Assembly (NCBI GenBank): GCA_017553625.1
Contig: JAFZKP010000047.1
Location: 1 to 64,000, forward strand
DNA length: 64,000 bases
Reading direction: 5' to 3'
From: Bacteroidales bacterium
GTDB lineage: Bacteria; Bacteroidota; Bacteroidia; Bacteroidales; F082
The stretch's first letter is position 1; every line of letters starts with the position of its first letter. The notes beneath the pieces were generated by a model. The model was given only the letters and a program-made list of their open reading frames with translations, did no database searches and was not told where the DNA came from. Below, piece after piece: positions 27,752 to 36,887 of the stretch. The position numbers were made by a program, and so were the translations under genes.

Positions 27752-29221
27752 ATGAATCTGAAGGACAAGATTGATAATAAATTTTTCAAGGTGATAACCG
27801 CCGCGTCGCGCGAATTGGGATACGATTCCTATATCGTGGGCGGTTATGTCCGTGACTTGTTGTTGCATCGCCAATCAAATGATATTGACGTGGTTACGGT
27901 GGGCAGCGGTATTGAATTGGCGAAGAAAACGGCCGAGTTGCTTCCTGGCAAGAAACACGTTAAGTATTACGGACGTTTTGGCACCGCGATGATTAACGTG
28001 GCAGGTCATGAGATTGAGTTCGTTGGCGCGAGGAAAGAATCTTATACTGCCGACAGCCGCAAGCCCACTTGCGAAAACGGAACCTTGGAAGACGACCAGA
28101 ACCGCAGGGATTTCACCATCAACGCAATGGCTATCTCATTGAATGAGAGCGATTTCGGCGAGCTTGTCGACCCTTTCAACGGCATACAAGACCTTGAAGA
28201 TAAGATTATCAGGACACCGCTTGACCCCGATATTACCTATTCCGACGACCCTTTGCGAATGATGCGTGCCATAAGATTTGCGACACAGCTTCATTTCATG
28301 ATTGAGGCGGAATCGTTTGAAGCCATTAGACGTAACGCTCAGAGAATCAAAATAATATCGATGGAACGCGTGACTGAGGAAATGAATAAAATCCTTATGT
28401 CGAGTGTTCCGAGCATCGGTTTCAAACTCCTTGACAAGAGTGATTTGTTGCCATTGATTTTCCCGCAGATGGTGGCCTTGAAAGGTGTTGAGATACATGA
28501 AGGCAAAGGTCATAAAGACAACTTCTATCACACATTGGAAGTGCTTGATAATGTGGCGAATAGCGGTGGTGACCTGTGGTTGAGATGGGCAGCGGTGCTC
28601 CATGACATCGCAAAACCGCAGACGAAACGTTTTGAGAAAGAAGCGGGCTGGACGTTCCATGGACACGAGGTCAAGGGAGCGAAGATGGTGCATAAGATTT
28701 TTGCGAATTTCAAGCTTCCACTGAATGAGAAAATGAAATATGTTGAGAAGCTCGTTTATCTCCACCTCCGCCCTATCGTGCTTGCTCAAGACATCGTAAC
28801 TGATTCAGCAGTAAGACGTTTGCTATTTGACGCAGGCGATGATATTGATGATTTGATGACGCTTTGCGATGCTGACATCACTTCTAAAAATGAAGAAAAG
28901 AAGGCGCGTTTTCACAATAATTTCCAGATTGTCAGACAAAAACTGAAGGAAATCGAGGCGAAAGACCATCTGCGCAACTGGCAGCCACCTGTCAACGGAC
29001 AAGTCATAATGGAAACATTTGGTATTCCTGAGAGTCGCGAGGTTGGAGTGATAAAAACCGCTATCCGTGAGGCGATTTTGGACGGAATTATCGGCAATAA
29101 TTTCGCGGAAGCGTATCAGTTCATGAAAGAAGAAGGTGCAAAATTGGGATTGAAAATTGTCAAGGAAGTGACTGAACCTGTTGAAGTTAAGTCAAACGGG
29201 CCCGTTCCAACGAAGAAATAA
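27752..29221 (+). CDS. CCA-adding enzyme/poly(A) polymerase family tRNA nucleotidyltransferase with HD domain
   Basis: 489 residues. The class II nucleotidyltransferase head shows GGYVRDLLL (30-38) and NDIDVVTVG (43-51) with the metal-binding D-x-D, then RRDFTINAMA and DDPLRMMRAIRFA. An HD hydrolase domain follows (VLHDIAKPQTKRF, near 290), typical of Bacteroidota enzymes. It builds or repairs the 3' CCA end of tRNAs. It is 2 bp after clpC and overlaps miaA by one base (TAATG), consistent with an operon carrying tRNA-maturation genes. Whether it adds the whole CCA or only part is not decidable here. Confidence 0.93.
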   Translation: MNLKDKIDNKFFKVITAASRELGYDSYIVGGYVRDLLLHRQSNDIDVVTVGSGIELAKKTAELLPGKKHVKYYGRFGTAMINVAGHEIEFVGARKESYTADSRKPTCENGTLEDDQNRRDFTINAMAISLNESDFGELVDPFNGIQDLEDKIIRTPLDPDITYSDDPLRMMRAIRFATQLHFMIEAESFEAIRRNAQRIKIISMERVTEEMNKILMSSVPSIGFKLLDKSDLLPLIFPQMVALKGVEIHEGKGHKDNFYHTLEVLDNVANSGGDLWLRWAAVLHDIAKPQTKRFEKEAGWTFHGHEVKGAKMVHKIFANFKLPLNEKMKYVEKLVYLHLRPIVLAQDIVTDSAVRRLLFDAGDDIDDLMTLCDADITSKNEEKKARFHNNFQIVRQKLKEIEAKDHLRNWQPPVNGQVIMETFGIPESREVGVIKTAIREAILDGIIGNNFAEAYQFMKEEGAKLGLKIVKEVTEPVEVKSNGPVPTKK

Positions 29222-30150
29222 TGGCTAAGAAGTATCTCATAGTTTTGGCAGGACCGACGGCATCTGGAAAGACCGCGACGGCGATAAAGCTCGCTAAGGC
29301 TTTTGATGCTGAAATCATATCCGCCGACAGCCGTCAGTTTTACAAAGAATTGTCGATTGGAACGGCGGCTCCAACAGCTGAGGAATTGGCACAGGTAAAG
29401 CATCATTTTGTTCATAATTTAAGCATTGAAGACAAATACGATGTTGCTGATTATGAAAAAGATGTGTTATCTTATTTAAATGAATACTTTAAAACTAAAA
29501 ATGTCGCCATCATGACTGGTGGTTCGGGGCTTTTCATCGATGCTGTGTGTAACGGACTGGATGCGATTCCTGATATTTCTGAAGAAATTAGGAATAGAGT
29601 TACAAAAATGCTGGAAATTGATGGATTAGAGACTTTACAAAAGGAAGTTGAACGTGTTGATCCAGAGTATTTTCAGATTGTCGATAAGCAGAATCCGCGT
29701 CGTTTGCAGCGTGCTTTGGAGGTCTTTTACCAGACCGGCAAGCCCTACTCCACTTTCAGGCAGAAAAACGCCGCAGAACGCGATTTTGACATCATAAAAG
29801 TGGCTTTGTTGTGGGACAGGACCGCGCTCATCAACAGAATCAACGCACGCGTGGAGGCGATGATGGCACAGGGATTGCTCGACGAAGTGAAGTCGGTTTA
29901 TCCGAAACGACATCTAAACTCTTTAAATACAGTAGGTTACAAAGAATTGTTTGGTTATCTTGACGGGAAATGTACATTGGAGCAGGCTGTTGAGCAGATT
30001 AAGATTAACACTCGGCAATATGCAAAGCGGCAGATGACGTGGTTGCGAAAGAATAATGATTATCAGTGGTTTACGATTGATGAGGTTGATGAGATTATTA
30101 AATCTTGTAGGGACAAGGCATGCATTGTCCGTACTGGTGGAGAAAAATAA
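29221..30150 (+). CDS. miaA: tRNA dimethylallyltransferase
   Basis: 309 residues. The P-loop is GPTASGKTA (11-19); DSRQFYKELSIGTAAP and ISEEIRNRV follow, with NPRRLQRALEV and INTRQYAKRQMTW, all MiaA signatures. It adds a dimethylallyl group to A37 of tRNAs that read UNN codons. The ATG overlaps the cca stop. The last ~13 residues (CRDKACIVRTGGEK) are encoded by a palindromic repeat (30107-30134), so the natural C-terminus has been extended or replaced by repeat sequence. Confidence 0.95.
   Translation: MAKKYLIVLAGPTASGKTATAIKLAKAFDAEIISADSRQFYKELSIGTAAPTAEELAQVKHHFVHNLSIEDKYDVADYEKDVLSYLNEYFKTKNVAIMTGGSGLFIDAVCNGLDAIPDISEEIRNRVTKMLEIDGLETLQKEVERVDPEYFQIVDKQNPRRLQRALEVFYQTGKPYSTFRQKNAAERDFDIIKVALLWDRTALINRINARVEAMMAQGLLDEVKSVYPKRHLNSLNTVGYKELFGYLDGKCTLEQAVEQIKINTRQYAKRQMTWLRKNNDYQWFTIDEVDEIIKSCRDKACIVRTGGEK
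30107..30134. repeat. GTAGGGAC-type palindrome inside the miaA 3' end
   Basis: A 28-bp inverted repeat (GTAGGGACAAGGCA / TGCATTGTCCGTAC) differs at two positions from the perfect copy at 56360-56387. It is read in frame as the C-terminal residues of MiaA. Confidence 0.8.
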
Positions 30151-30159
30151 ATTGTTAAT

Positions 30160-30771
30160 ATGATAAAGAATATAATTTTTGATTTCGGTGGTGTTTTGGT
30201 TGATTGGAATCCACATTATCTTTTTGATAAATATTTCAATGACATTGATGAGGCGAATTATTTCGTTGAGAATGTGTGCAATAGCGAGTGGAATGCCGAG
30301 ATGGACGGTGGTAAGCCTTTTGCACAGGCTGTTAAAGAACGTACAGAAATGTTCCCGAAATATGCTGAAGCCCTGAATCTGTATAAAACCAACTGGATGG
30401 ACACAATGGGCGATGAAATTCCAGACATGTATGACCTTATCAAATCACTGAAAGACAATGGCTTCCCAATAATTTACGGTCTTACCAACTGGTCGGCCGA
30501 GACATTTCCAGCAGTGCAGAAGACATATCGCATTTTCAGTCTCATCGACAAGATAATAGTTTCTGGTGAAGTCAAGCAATTAAAGCCCAATCCAGAGATT
30601 TTCCACACCTTGCTGAACACTTTCAACCTCAAAGCCGAGGAAAGTTTATTTATTGATGATAATATCAAAAACGTTGAAGGTGCTAAAGCTGTAGGAATCA
30701 ATGCTATACGATTCGAAAACGTCAATAAACTGAAAGAAGATTTAGAGACTTTAATACACTATCCACTTTAA
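30160..30771 (+). CDS. HAD family phosphatase (class IA)
   Basis: 203 residues. Motif I is IIFDFGGVLVDWN (nucleophile and acid/base Asp), motif II is in IIYGLTNWS, motif III is the Lys in VKQLKPNPEIF, and motif IV is LFIDDNIKNVEGA. The form resembles the YihX/epoxide-hydrolase N-terminal group of sugar-phosphate phosphatases. The substrate is unknown. It lies 9 bp after miaA and is probably the last gene of the clpC-cca-miaA transcript. Confidence 0.88.
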   Translation: MIKNIIFDFGGVLVDWNPHYLFDKYFNDIDEANYFVENVCNSEWNAEMDGGKPFAQAVKERTEMFPKYAEALNLYKTNWMDTMGDEIPDMYDLIKSLKDNGFPIIYGLTNWSAETFPAVQKTYRIFSLIDKIIVSGEVKQLKPNPEIFHTLLNTFNLKAEESLFIDDNIKNVEGAKAVGINAIRFENVNKLKEDLETLIHYPL

Positions 30772-30803
30772 GCTTTTAACTTTCAACCACTCTACACTCT
30801 AAA
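30772..30803. other. Convergent spacer sharing a motif with 45079-45160
   Basis: CCACTCTACACTCTAAACT in this spacer is nearly repeated at about 45130 as CCACTCTACACTTTAAACT. Both lie between genes near 3' ends. No hairpin terminator was found. Confidence 0.45.
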
Positions 30804-31505
30804 CTAAAGGAACTTCAGTTCCTTTTTCCATTGTTTCCAGTCGGGCATCATCTCTTCCATCAATGCATAGAAGCCAGCTTGGTGGTTGAAATAAACGAGA
30901 TGGCACATTTCGTGTATCATCACCTGGCGGATGCAGTTTTCATTCAACTTGATTAGTTGCAAATTCAAGCTGATGTTGCCTCTTCGGGAGCAGCTGCCCC
31001 ATCGTGAGCGCATGTTTCTAATGCTGATTTTCGCTGGAGAAACGTTGTGTTTTTTGAATTTTTCAAGGATGGGAGGAAGAAGGCCAGAAAACACTTTTTG
31101 GGCTTGGGTTTTATACCATTTATTCATTAGATGCTCAAGAAAAACTGGATTATCGAGATGTTCTTGAGATTTTACGTTGATTATTAACGAGTTGTCCTCA
31201 ATAAAAACTGCGTTTTTATCGCCTTCACGCACCTGCAACATATATTTTTCACCAAGATAATAATGGGTTTCACCTGAAACGTATTTTTTTTCTTGATTAT
31301 AAGAGTTTTGCAATCTATCAAGATGATTAAAAATCCAACGTTTGTGCTGGTTCAGGAATGCGAGCATGTCGCTTTCGCGGTATAAAAGCGGCGCCTTGAC
31401 TTCAATCACGCTGTCGCGACGTATTTTTGCTGACACTCTCCGACGATGCGAGCGTTTGAACTCGTATCGGACTTCCTTCCCGTTGATGGTTGTCGTTTTA
31501 ATCAT
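30804..31505 (-). CDS. YgjP/SprT-like zinc metallopeptidase domain protein
   Basis: 233 residues. The active-site motif HEMCHLVYFNH (HExxH plus a downstream His) and the conserved region SRWGSCSRRGNISLNLQLI are diagnostic of the YgjP/DUF45 metallopeptidase group. The final GFYALMEEMMPDWKQWKKEL is also typical. Proteolysis of a physiological substrate has not been defined for most relatives. It overlaps the upstream thioesterase gene by 4 bp, so the two are translationally coupled. Confidence 0.9.
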   Translation of the reverse strand: MIKTTTINGKEVRYEFKRSHRRRVSAKIRRDSVIEVKAPLLYRESDMLAFLNQHKRWIFNHLDRLQNSYNQEKKYVSGETHYYLGEKYMLQVREGDKNAVFIEDNSLIINVKSQEHLDNPVFLEHLMNKWYKTQAQKVFSGLLPPILEKFKKHNVSPAKISIRNMRSRWGSCSRRGNISLNLQLIKLNENCIRQVMIHEMCHLVYFNHQAGFYALMEEMMPDWKQWKKELKFL

Positions 31506-31876
31506 TTGATTTTTGCCATAAACCTCTCGATGTCAACAATATAGCGGATATGTGTGCCTTCGCCGATGAGACCGTCGTTGTCGCATGCCGACACTTTGAA
31601 TGTCAGTTTGCGTCCGTCTATTTCTTCAAGAACGGCTGTCGCTTTTATTACTGCGCCTAATTTTGACGGCTTGACGTGTGAGGTGCTTATATGTGCGCCG
31701 ACCGTTGACGAGCCTTGCGGCAGCTCGTTCTCAACGGCAGTCATCGCTGCGTTTTCCATCAATCCGACCATGGCAGGCGTGGCAAAGACGTCGAGTCCGC
31801 CAGAGCCGTAAGTGCGGGCGGTGTTGGAATTGTTAACGATGGTTGTCGAGGTGTGAGAAAGACCAATTTTAAGCAT
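31502..31876 (-). CDS. Hotdog-fold thioesterase (FlK-like)
   Basis: 124 residues. VFATPAMVGLMENAAMTAVENELPQG (read as ATPAMVGLMENAAMTAVE) and the HISTSHVKPSKLGAVIKATA segment match the small thioesterase family that includes fluoroacetyl-CoA thioesterase FlK. Candidate catalytic residues are Thr, Glu and His in those stretches. The likely role is hydrolysis of an unidentified acyl-CoA; fluoroacetate specificity should not be assumed. It overlaps the metallopeptidase gene by 4 bp. Confidence 0.85.
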   Translation of the reverse strand: MLKIGLSHTSTTIVNNSNTARTYGSGGLDVFATPAMVGLMENAAMTAVENELPQGSSTVGAHISTSHVKPSKLGAVIKATAVLEEIDGRKLTFKVSACDNDGLIGEGTHIRYIVDIERFMAKIK

Positions 31877-31897
31877 AATATTGATAAATTTTAAATT

Positions 31898-32677
31898 TCA
31901 TCGGGAGCAGTATTTCCTATCAAAATCATTGAAAACCCTTAGCATTTCTGCAGGAAGATAGCGCAAAGCCTTCAGGCTAAGCTCTTCCGGTATTTCGTAG
32001 TAAGCACCGGCTAACGCGCCGACGATTGCGCCCATAGTGTCGCTGTCGCCGCCGTACGACACCGCCAAACGGATAGCATCTTCAAAGTTCTTCGACTTCA
32101 AGAAGAGATTAACGGCAAGCGGCACGCAGCCTTGGCAGGTGCCGTCCCAGACACCTGGTGCAGGAAGATGTCTGGCATAGTCAGAGCCGTACATCCCGCC
32201 ACAAATGTCATCCACCATCTTCTTGGCGTCGCTGAAACTACGATTGTTGGATAGATACCACGTGCACATCGCGATGGTTTGAGCACCTTTGACGCCCTCC
32301 GGATGGTTGTGTGTGCATTCGGCGGATTTCTTAGCTTCTTCAAGCACATCCATCGATTTCAGAAAAGCCCATCCTACAGGGCTGACTCTCATTGCAGCGC
32401 CGTTGCCGAAAGAGTCGTAAGGCCTGGGATAATGTGAATGCACCCATTTTGCGAACATGCTGCCATAAGCCCCAACGGGATTCGGATATTTGCGGCACCA
32501 TTTCAAGAGGCTGTCGCGGTAAGGGATACCTTTCATGATGGCATCGGCGACTGCGACAGTGCAGATGGTGTCGTCGGTAAAGGAGCTGCCCTTCGGGAAA
32601 AGCGCGAAGTTGTAGTCGCGAGTGTTGTTGAACTCGTAGGTGCTGCCGATGATATCGCCGATGATGGAGCCGAGCAT
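31898..32677 (-). CDS. ADP-ribosylglycohydrolase family protein
   Basis: 259 residues. Metal-binding motifs are visible: GSIIGDIIGSTYE (N-terminus), FTDDTICTVAVADA and SYGGDSDTMGAIVGALAGAYYG-like (read SYGGDSDTMGAIVGALAGA), matching the ARH/DraG fold. It would remove ADP-ribose from an arginine or other target. The -7 box at 32692-32699 lies just ahead. The substrate is unknown, and there is no ADP-ribosyltransferase gene nearby. Confidence 0.92.
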   Translation of the reverse strand: MLGSIIGDIIGSTYEFNNTRDYNFALFPKGSSFTDDTICTVAVADAIMKGIPYRDSLLKWCRKYPNPVGAYGSMFAKWVHSHYPRPYDSFGNGAAMRVSPVGWAFLKSMDVLEEAKKSAECTHNHPEGVKGAQTIAMCTWYLSNNRSFSDAKKMVDDICGGMYGSDYARHLPAPGVWDGTCQGCVPLAVNLFLKSKNFEDAIRLAVSYGGDSDTMGAIVGALAGAYYEIPEELSLKALRYLPAEMLRVFNDFDRKYCSR

Positions 32678-32691
32678 AAAGAGATTTTTTG

Positions 32692-32699
32692 CAAAGATA
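32692..32699 (-). promoter_or_regulatory. -7 promoter box of the ADP-ribosylglycohydrolase gene
   Basis: TATCTTTG on the minus strand, 15 bp upstream of the ATG at 32677. Confidence 0.6.
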
Positions 32700-32707
32700 G
32701 GGAATTT

Positions 32708-32962
32708 TTATTTTCGCTTCAACTCTTTCAACGCCTGGCACAGCTGATCGGGGCAAGAAGTAATCTTGTTTCCGCAGCGGATGCCGTCGAGTTTGGCGAT
32801 AACGTCGTCGATCTTCTGCCCTGTAACGAGTCGGCAGATTCCTTGAAGGTTTCCGTTGCAGCCACCGAGGAACGCCACATTTTGAATGACGTTGTCATCG
32901 TCGGCAGTCACGTCAATGAGAATCGAGCAGGTGCCTTGGGTAGTGTATTGAATGTGCTTCAT
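32708..32962 (-). CDS. TSCPD domain protein (TIGR03905-like)
   Basis: 84 residues. The sequence IQNVAFLGGCNGNLQGICRL and the ending TSCPDQLCQAL give the TSCPD domain, found alone and at the C-terminus of some ribonucleotide reductases. Cys residues (GGC, GIRCG, TSC, LC) may bind a metal. Its role is unknown. It marks the boundary between the housekeeping block and the BREX operon, whose last gene ends 50 bp upstream. Confidence 0.88.
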   Translation of the reverse strand: MKHIQYTTQGTCSILIDVTADDDNVIQNVAFLGGCNGNLQGICRLVTGQKIDDVIAKLDGIRCGNKITSCPDQLCQALKELKRK

Positions 32963-33012
32963 ATGAAAGAAAACTCTTATTTGATAAAAAACTATATAGC
33001 CATAGGATAAAT

Positions 33013-34458
33013 CTACGATTTAATCTCTATAATTGGCATTCTTGTTTTAAATTCTGCGTCAATATTATGACATTGTTCTTTGATAATCCCTCTGCGCCGA
33101 ATTGCTGGCTGCAAACAATAATCATCAAACTCTTGCAGATTCACGTCTTCCACCTTGGTCCAGTGAGGGAACAAAAGTTTCATATATGCTGTGGCGATAC
33201 GTTTCACAGCGTTAAAATCACGCATGTCGGCATCTTTCTCAAAAACCACCAATTTATCAAACAATTGAGCGTATTGGTTTTGAGTACGCATAGAATGAAG
33301 GATTTCGGAAAAATATTCCACATTGATTGTCCATCCTTTGAAAATCATACTTTTGTTAATCCTCGGAAGATGCCATCCTTCAATAAAGCAATGAAAGCGG
33401 TCAAGCAGTGCCGATTCCCTGAAATTCACTGGTAGAGAATTGAAATAAAAATTCGACAATGGCCTTTTGTTTTCATTCAAAGGAATGTTGCCCATCAGCA
33501 TCAAGCCACATTCCGAAGAAAACTCATTGTTATCAATAGTCGTTTTGCCGCTTTCCAAGTATGATTTTAATGCTGCTTGTATCTCGGACGGCTCTTGAAA
33601 AACAATGGTTTGAATCTCATCAAACACTGTGAAATCATGGTTTTTGATTATGCCATTCTGCTGTTTTTGCTTGTCGTAAAACAATTTAGCACGGGTTACT
33701 TTGCCACCACTTACCAACCAACCATATTTTGATAGATTGCCATATACATACGATTTACCTGTTCCTTTTGGTGCCAACTCTATAACATTCAATCTTGGTT
33801 CAACAAAGATTAACAACCGGGTAAGAAACTCCATTTTACAGGCAATACTTTCAAAACCTTCGGGATCATATTCCATTGCCGAAAGCAGAAAATCCAACCA
33901 TTCTAAAGTGGTAAAATGACTTCGTGCTTCGCGATAAAAATCAACATCTACCGACTTATATGGCTTGAACGGCTTATAATCCACCATCTCAACATGATTC
34001 TTTTTCCCGTCTTCATCTGGCAGCACACAAAGTTTGATGATACCCCATTTCTCTCCATCCACCAAGGTTCCTTTATGTTTACTGTAAACGTATTCAGGAA
34101 TCTGGCCTTCATTGGTCTTAATGCCCAAATCAGGAATGCCAAACCTCCTAATTCCTTTCACCAAATCAATATAAATGATGAAACGGGTCAACAAAGTTAC
34201 TTCTTCATTGTTGCCCAGGCGATCTTTAACTTCTTCTGCTTTTTGAGGAATCACCGTATTCAGGAAGTTGGTCAGACCTTGTGCATCCACTTGCCCCAAT
34301 TCATTGATGTATTTCTTTAGTACAAAGTCCTTTACAAATGAAGGCAAATTACGTCCTGCAAACAAGCTATTTGTCGAGGCAGAATCCTTATATATTGCCA
34401 TCGACGCGAAAAAGGTCTTTATTTTCTGATTCAGTACTTCGTTCATATTTCTATCCAT
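33013..34458 (-). CDS. brxL: BREX type 4 BrxL (AAA part, no Lon protease domain seen)
   Basis: 481 residues. ELAPKGTGKSYVYG carries the Walker A (231-236) and FTVFDEIQTIVF the Walker B (279-283), followed by GNIPLNENKRPLSNFYF and LLDRFHCFIEGWHLPR with an arginine-finger-like Arg, matching BrxL/Lon-related proteins. Longer BrxL proteins of other BREX types continue into a Lon-type protease-like domain. Here the frame ends ~140 residues after the AAA module and no Ser-Lys protease signature is visible. It starts in a TAATG overlap with pglZ. Expected role: last component of phage exclusion, DNA-binding AAA ring. Confidence 0.88.
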   Translation of the reverse strand: MDRNMNEVLNQKIKTFFASMAIYKDSASTNSLFAGRNLPSFVKDFVLKKYINELGQVDAQGLTNFLNTVIPQKAEEVKDRLGNNEEVTLLTRFIIYIDLVKGIRRFGIPDLGIKTNEGQIPEYVYSKHKGTLVDGEKWGIIKLCVLPDEDGKKNHVEMVDYKPFKPYKSVDVDFYREARSHFTTLEWLDFLLSAMEYDPEGFESIACKMEFLTRLLIFVEPRLNVIELAPKGTGKSYVYGNLSKYGWLVSGGKVTRAKLFYDKQKQQNGIIKNHDFTVFDEIQTIVFQEPSEIQAALKSYLESGKTTIDNNEFSSECGLMLMGNIPLNENKRPLSNFYFNSLPVNFRESALLDRFHCFIEGWHLPRINKSMIFKGWTINVEYFSEILHSMRTQNQYAQLFDKLVVFEKDADMRDFNAVKRIATAYMKLLFPHWTKVEDVNLQEFDDYCLQPAIRRRGIIKEQCHNIDAEFKTRMPIIEIKS

Positions 34459-36887
34459 TATAAATCAAAATCAAACAAATCATCTTCTGTTGCACCCAAA
34501 TTCACAACAATGGAGTCTTTCTGTTCAATGTCGCCAACTACCAGTTTTATGGTTGTTGCATCTTTGTCGAGTGTAAGTCTATCGCTTTCAAACAACGTAT
34601 CATTTATTCGCTTTAACGCATATTGTTTGCCGTTGTAAACAATACGAGGATAAAGATTCGTTGTATCACCTTTGAAAACGTATCTCACTATTGGATCTGA
34701 CTCTGATAGCGTCTTTGTCTGAAGAGTGGCCGTCCAATCGCTGGAGTTTTCTTTTGATGAAATGACAATAATTGGAGCCAATATTTCTTCAGGAGTACAA
34801 CCGCCATGAATGCTTTGGCCTTCAGGAACTTTAGCACATAATGACTTGTGCTGCAACGCACACATGGTTTTGCCGTCATCACAAATCACATATTCATTAC
34901 CTGACACGCACTTGCCATCAGTTCGTATCGCAATTCTTCCATGATGATCGGATTCCACGCCTGCCATATTCATACCATCACAATATTGTGAAAGGGCCGT
35001 TAAGCCATGGTCGGATACGATGGCTATTTTCTTACCATTATATTCACTAATGATTTTATGAATGGCCGTTTTTACAATATCCAATTCTTCCAATACAAAG
35101 TCCGGGAAGTGGTTTGTGTTCTTATGGGCATGTGCATCTAAATCCCCTATCTTCTTCAAAGTGTTATTGCTCAAATCCATCAAATCTTGCTTGTTGTTTG
35201 ATGTTGTCGTTGGATAATGGGCACAGCCAACATAAATTTCATTCAGGTAAATGCCTTCATCCTTTTTCAAGCTCACAAGCCACTGGATATAAGGAATCCA
35301 ATCTATTCCAAGTCCATCAATCCAATAATAAACGTCAATATCGGCGCGGTTATGCAAGATTGTTTTCACAGTCTTGAAATCTTGACACCAACTGTTAAAC
35401 GCAACAACGGAAGCATTCTTTTCATTGATTACATCTTGGACTTCCTTCGTGTATTTATTGTGGACTTTTGACAATTTATAACAATCGATGTAATCCAAAA
35501 TCCATTGCTGTGATGTGCCCACACTCGGCGACAGGTAATGATACAAGTCTGGGAAAAAGTCTTTAATTTCATCTACCGTGATGACATCCAAAGAGAGCCA
35601 TTCCAGGGCGAGCTTTTTCTCGCCTTCAGTTAACGGCGAGAAATAACGTATCGCTGTCGCATGACCATCTTTCGTTGCAAACTGCCTTAGCAACTCGCAT
35701 AACTCATTTTGGTTTTCATCGCTCAGCTTGACACCATGTTCGGCTGCCAATTTCAGACAGACTCCCCTTTCTTCTATACAAGTTTCTTTGTTCTCAATTC
35801 CCAAAATGGTCAGTGCTACAGCCGCAAAGAAATCACTGTTGGTGTAGCTGTTTGAAGCTCTTAATGCTTGGCAAATATAGCCTTGGTTGCAGAACTTGTG
35901 GACATAGTATTTGGACAGCAACCATTTTTCAAACTCATCCTTACAATCAAACCAAGTTTTTAAGAAAACTTTGTAATCGGCTAAATTATCGATGTGGAAA
36001 TAAGCGTTAAAGAATTTCTCGAATGAAAAGTCGTTAATACTAATTTCCTGAGCCAAGCGAAGCCAATGCTTTTCCTCAGAAGAATCATACTCCACATCAT
36101 TGAGATTAAGGCCCAGTCCGTCTGTTAGGAATTGATAAACATCGTGGCAGACTGTAAACGCAAAAGCATTATCAGGTTGAGCATAATCAGCGTTTGCAAA
36201 CAGCGATGATGAAGTAGATATAATCTTGGACTTTGCGTTCTCGTTGCGCCATAACTCAACCCATTGACGAACATTATTAACCACAGAATACTGTTCTTCA
36301 AGACCATTAACACCATAAATAGTGTTATTCGTCATAATCAATCTATAGTCGAGCTGTTTGTCACCGCTTTTCAAATACCAAATGAATATCTGGGAATCGT
36401 TGTGGAACTGCGACATTTTTCCTTCCAATCCAACAATCGGGATATATAACCTAAACCCTAAATACCGTGATTGTTTTTCCAAATATCGGGATTCTTTCCC
36501 TTTAATGGTTTTAACAAGGGCATCAAACTCCGTTTTATCCTTATTATCATAGAATCGGGCCAGTTCAGAAAAAGGGGCAATGACATAATCCTTAACTATT
36601 GTGGAAGCCATTTTAGCATCCATAAAAGCCTCGATTTGCTTTGCCAATTTGCTATGAGTCATCATACGGTCATCATAATCGACATCAAGCCAATCATTGA
36701 CATTCTTCACCAAACAGCCCATTTCGGTCTGCATGGTTGCTACAAATTCACGAGAATCACGAAAGTTATCGAAAAGGACAAAACGTACCGGATAACGGTC
36801 AAGTGTTGTGGACAAGGCACCATTGCACCATTTATCGGTTCGTACCTCGTCCATCAATTCATCAATATGTGAGAAGCACTTATACAT
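34458..36887 (-). CDS. pglZ: BREX type 4 PglZ, alkaline-phosphatase-superfamily protein
   Basis: 809 residues. The C-terminal half carries the phosphatase-fold metal motifs: YYWIDGLGIDWIPYI (about 515-530) and IAIVSDHGLTALSQY (about 615-630). These are PglZ hallmarks. The first ~450 residues (YPVRFVLFDNFRDSREFVATM and after) are helical and family-specific. It is required in all known BREX types. The start codon overlaps the brxC stop (TAATG) and the stop overlaps brxL, so the three are translationally coupled. Confidence 0.92.
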   Translation of the reverse strand: MYKCFSHIDELMDEVRTDKWCNGALSTTLDRYPVRFVLFDNFRDSREFVATMQTEMGCLVKNVNDWLDVDYDDRMMTHSKLAKQIEAFMDAKMASTIVKDYVIAPFSELARFYDNKDKTEFDALVKTIKGKESRYLEKQSRYLGFRLYIPIVGLEGKMSQFHNDSQIFIWYLKSGDKQLDYRLIMTNNTIYGVNGLEEQYSVVNNVRQWVELWRNENAKSKIISTSSSLFANADYAQPDNAFAFTVCHDVYQFLTDGLGLNLNDVEYDSSEEKHWLRLAQEISINDFSFEKFFNAYFHIDNLADYKVFLKTWFDCKDEFEKWLLSKYYVHKFCNQGYICQALRASNSYTNSDFFAAVALTILGIENKETCIEERGVCLKLAAEHGVKLSDENQNELCELLRQFATKDGHATAIRYFSPLTEGEKKLALEWLSLDVITVDEIKDFFPDLYHYLSPSVGTSQQWILDYIDCYKLSKVHNKYTKEVQDVINEKNASVVAFNSWCQDFKTVKTILHNRADIDVYYWIDGLGIDWIPYIQWLVSLKKDEGIYLNEIYVGCAHYPTTTSNNKQDLMDLSNNTLKKIGDLDAHAHKNTNHFPDFVLEELDIVKTAIHKIISEYNGKKIAIVSDHGLTALSQYCDGMNMAGVESDHHGRIAIRTDGKCVSGNEYVICDDGKTMCALQHKSLCAKVPEGQSIHGGCTPEEILAPIIVISSKENSSDWTATLQTKTLSESDPIVRYVFKGDTTNLYPRIVYNGKQYALKRINDTLFESDRLTLDKDATTIKLVVGDIEQKDSIVVNLGATEDDLFDFDL

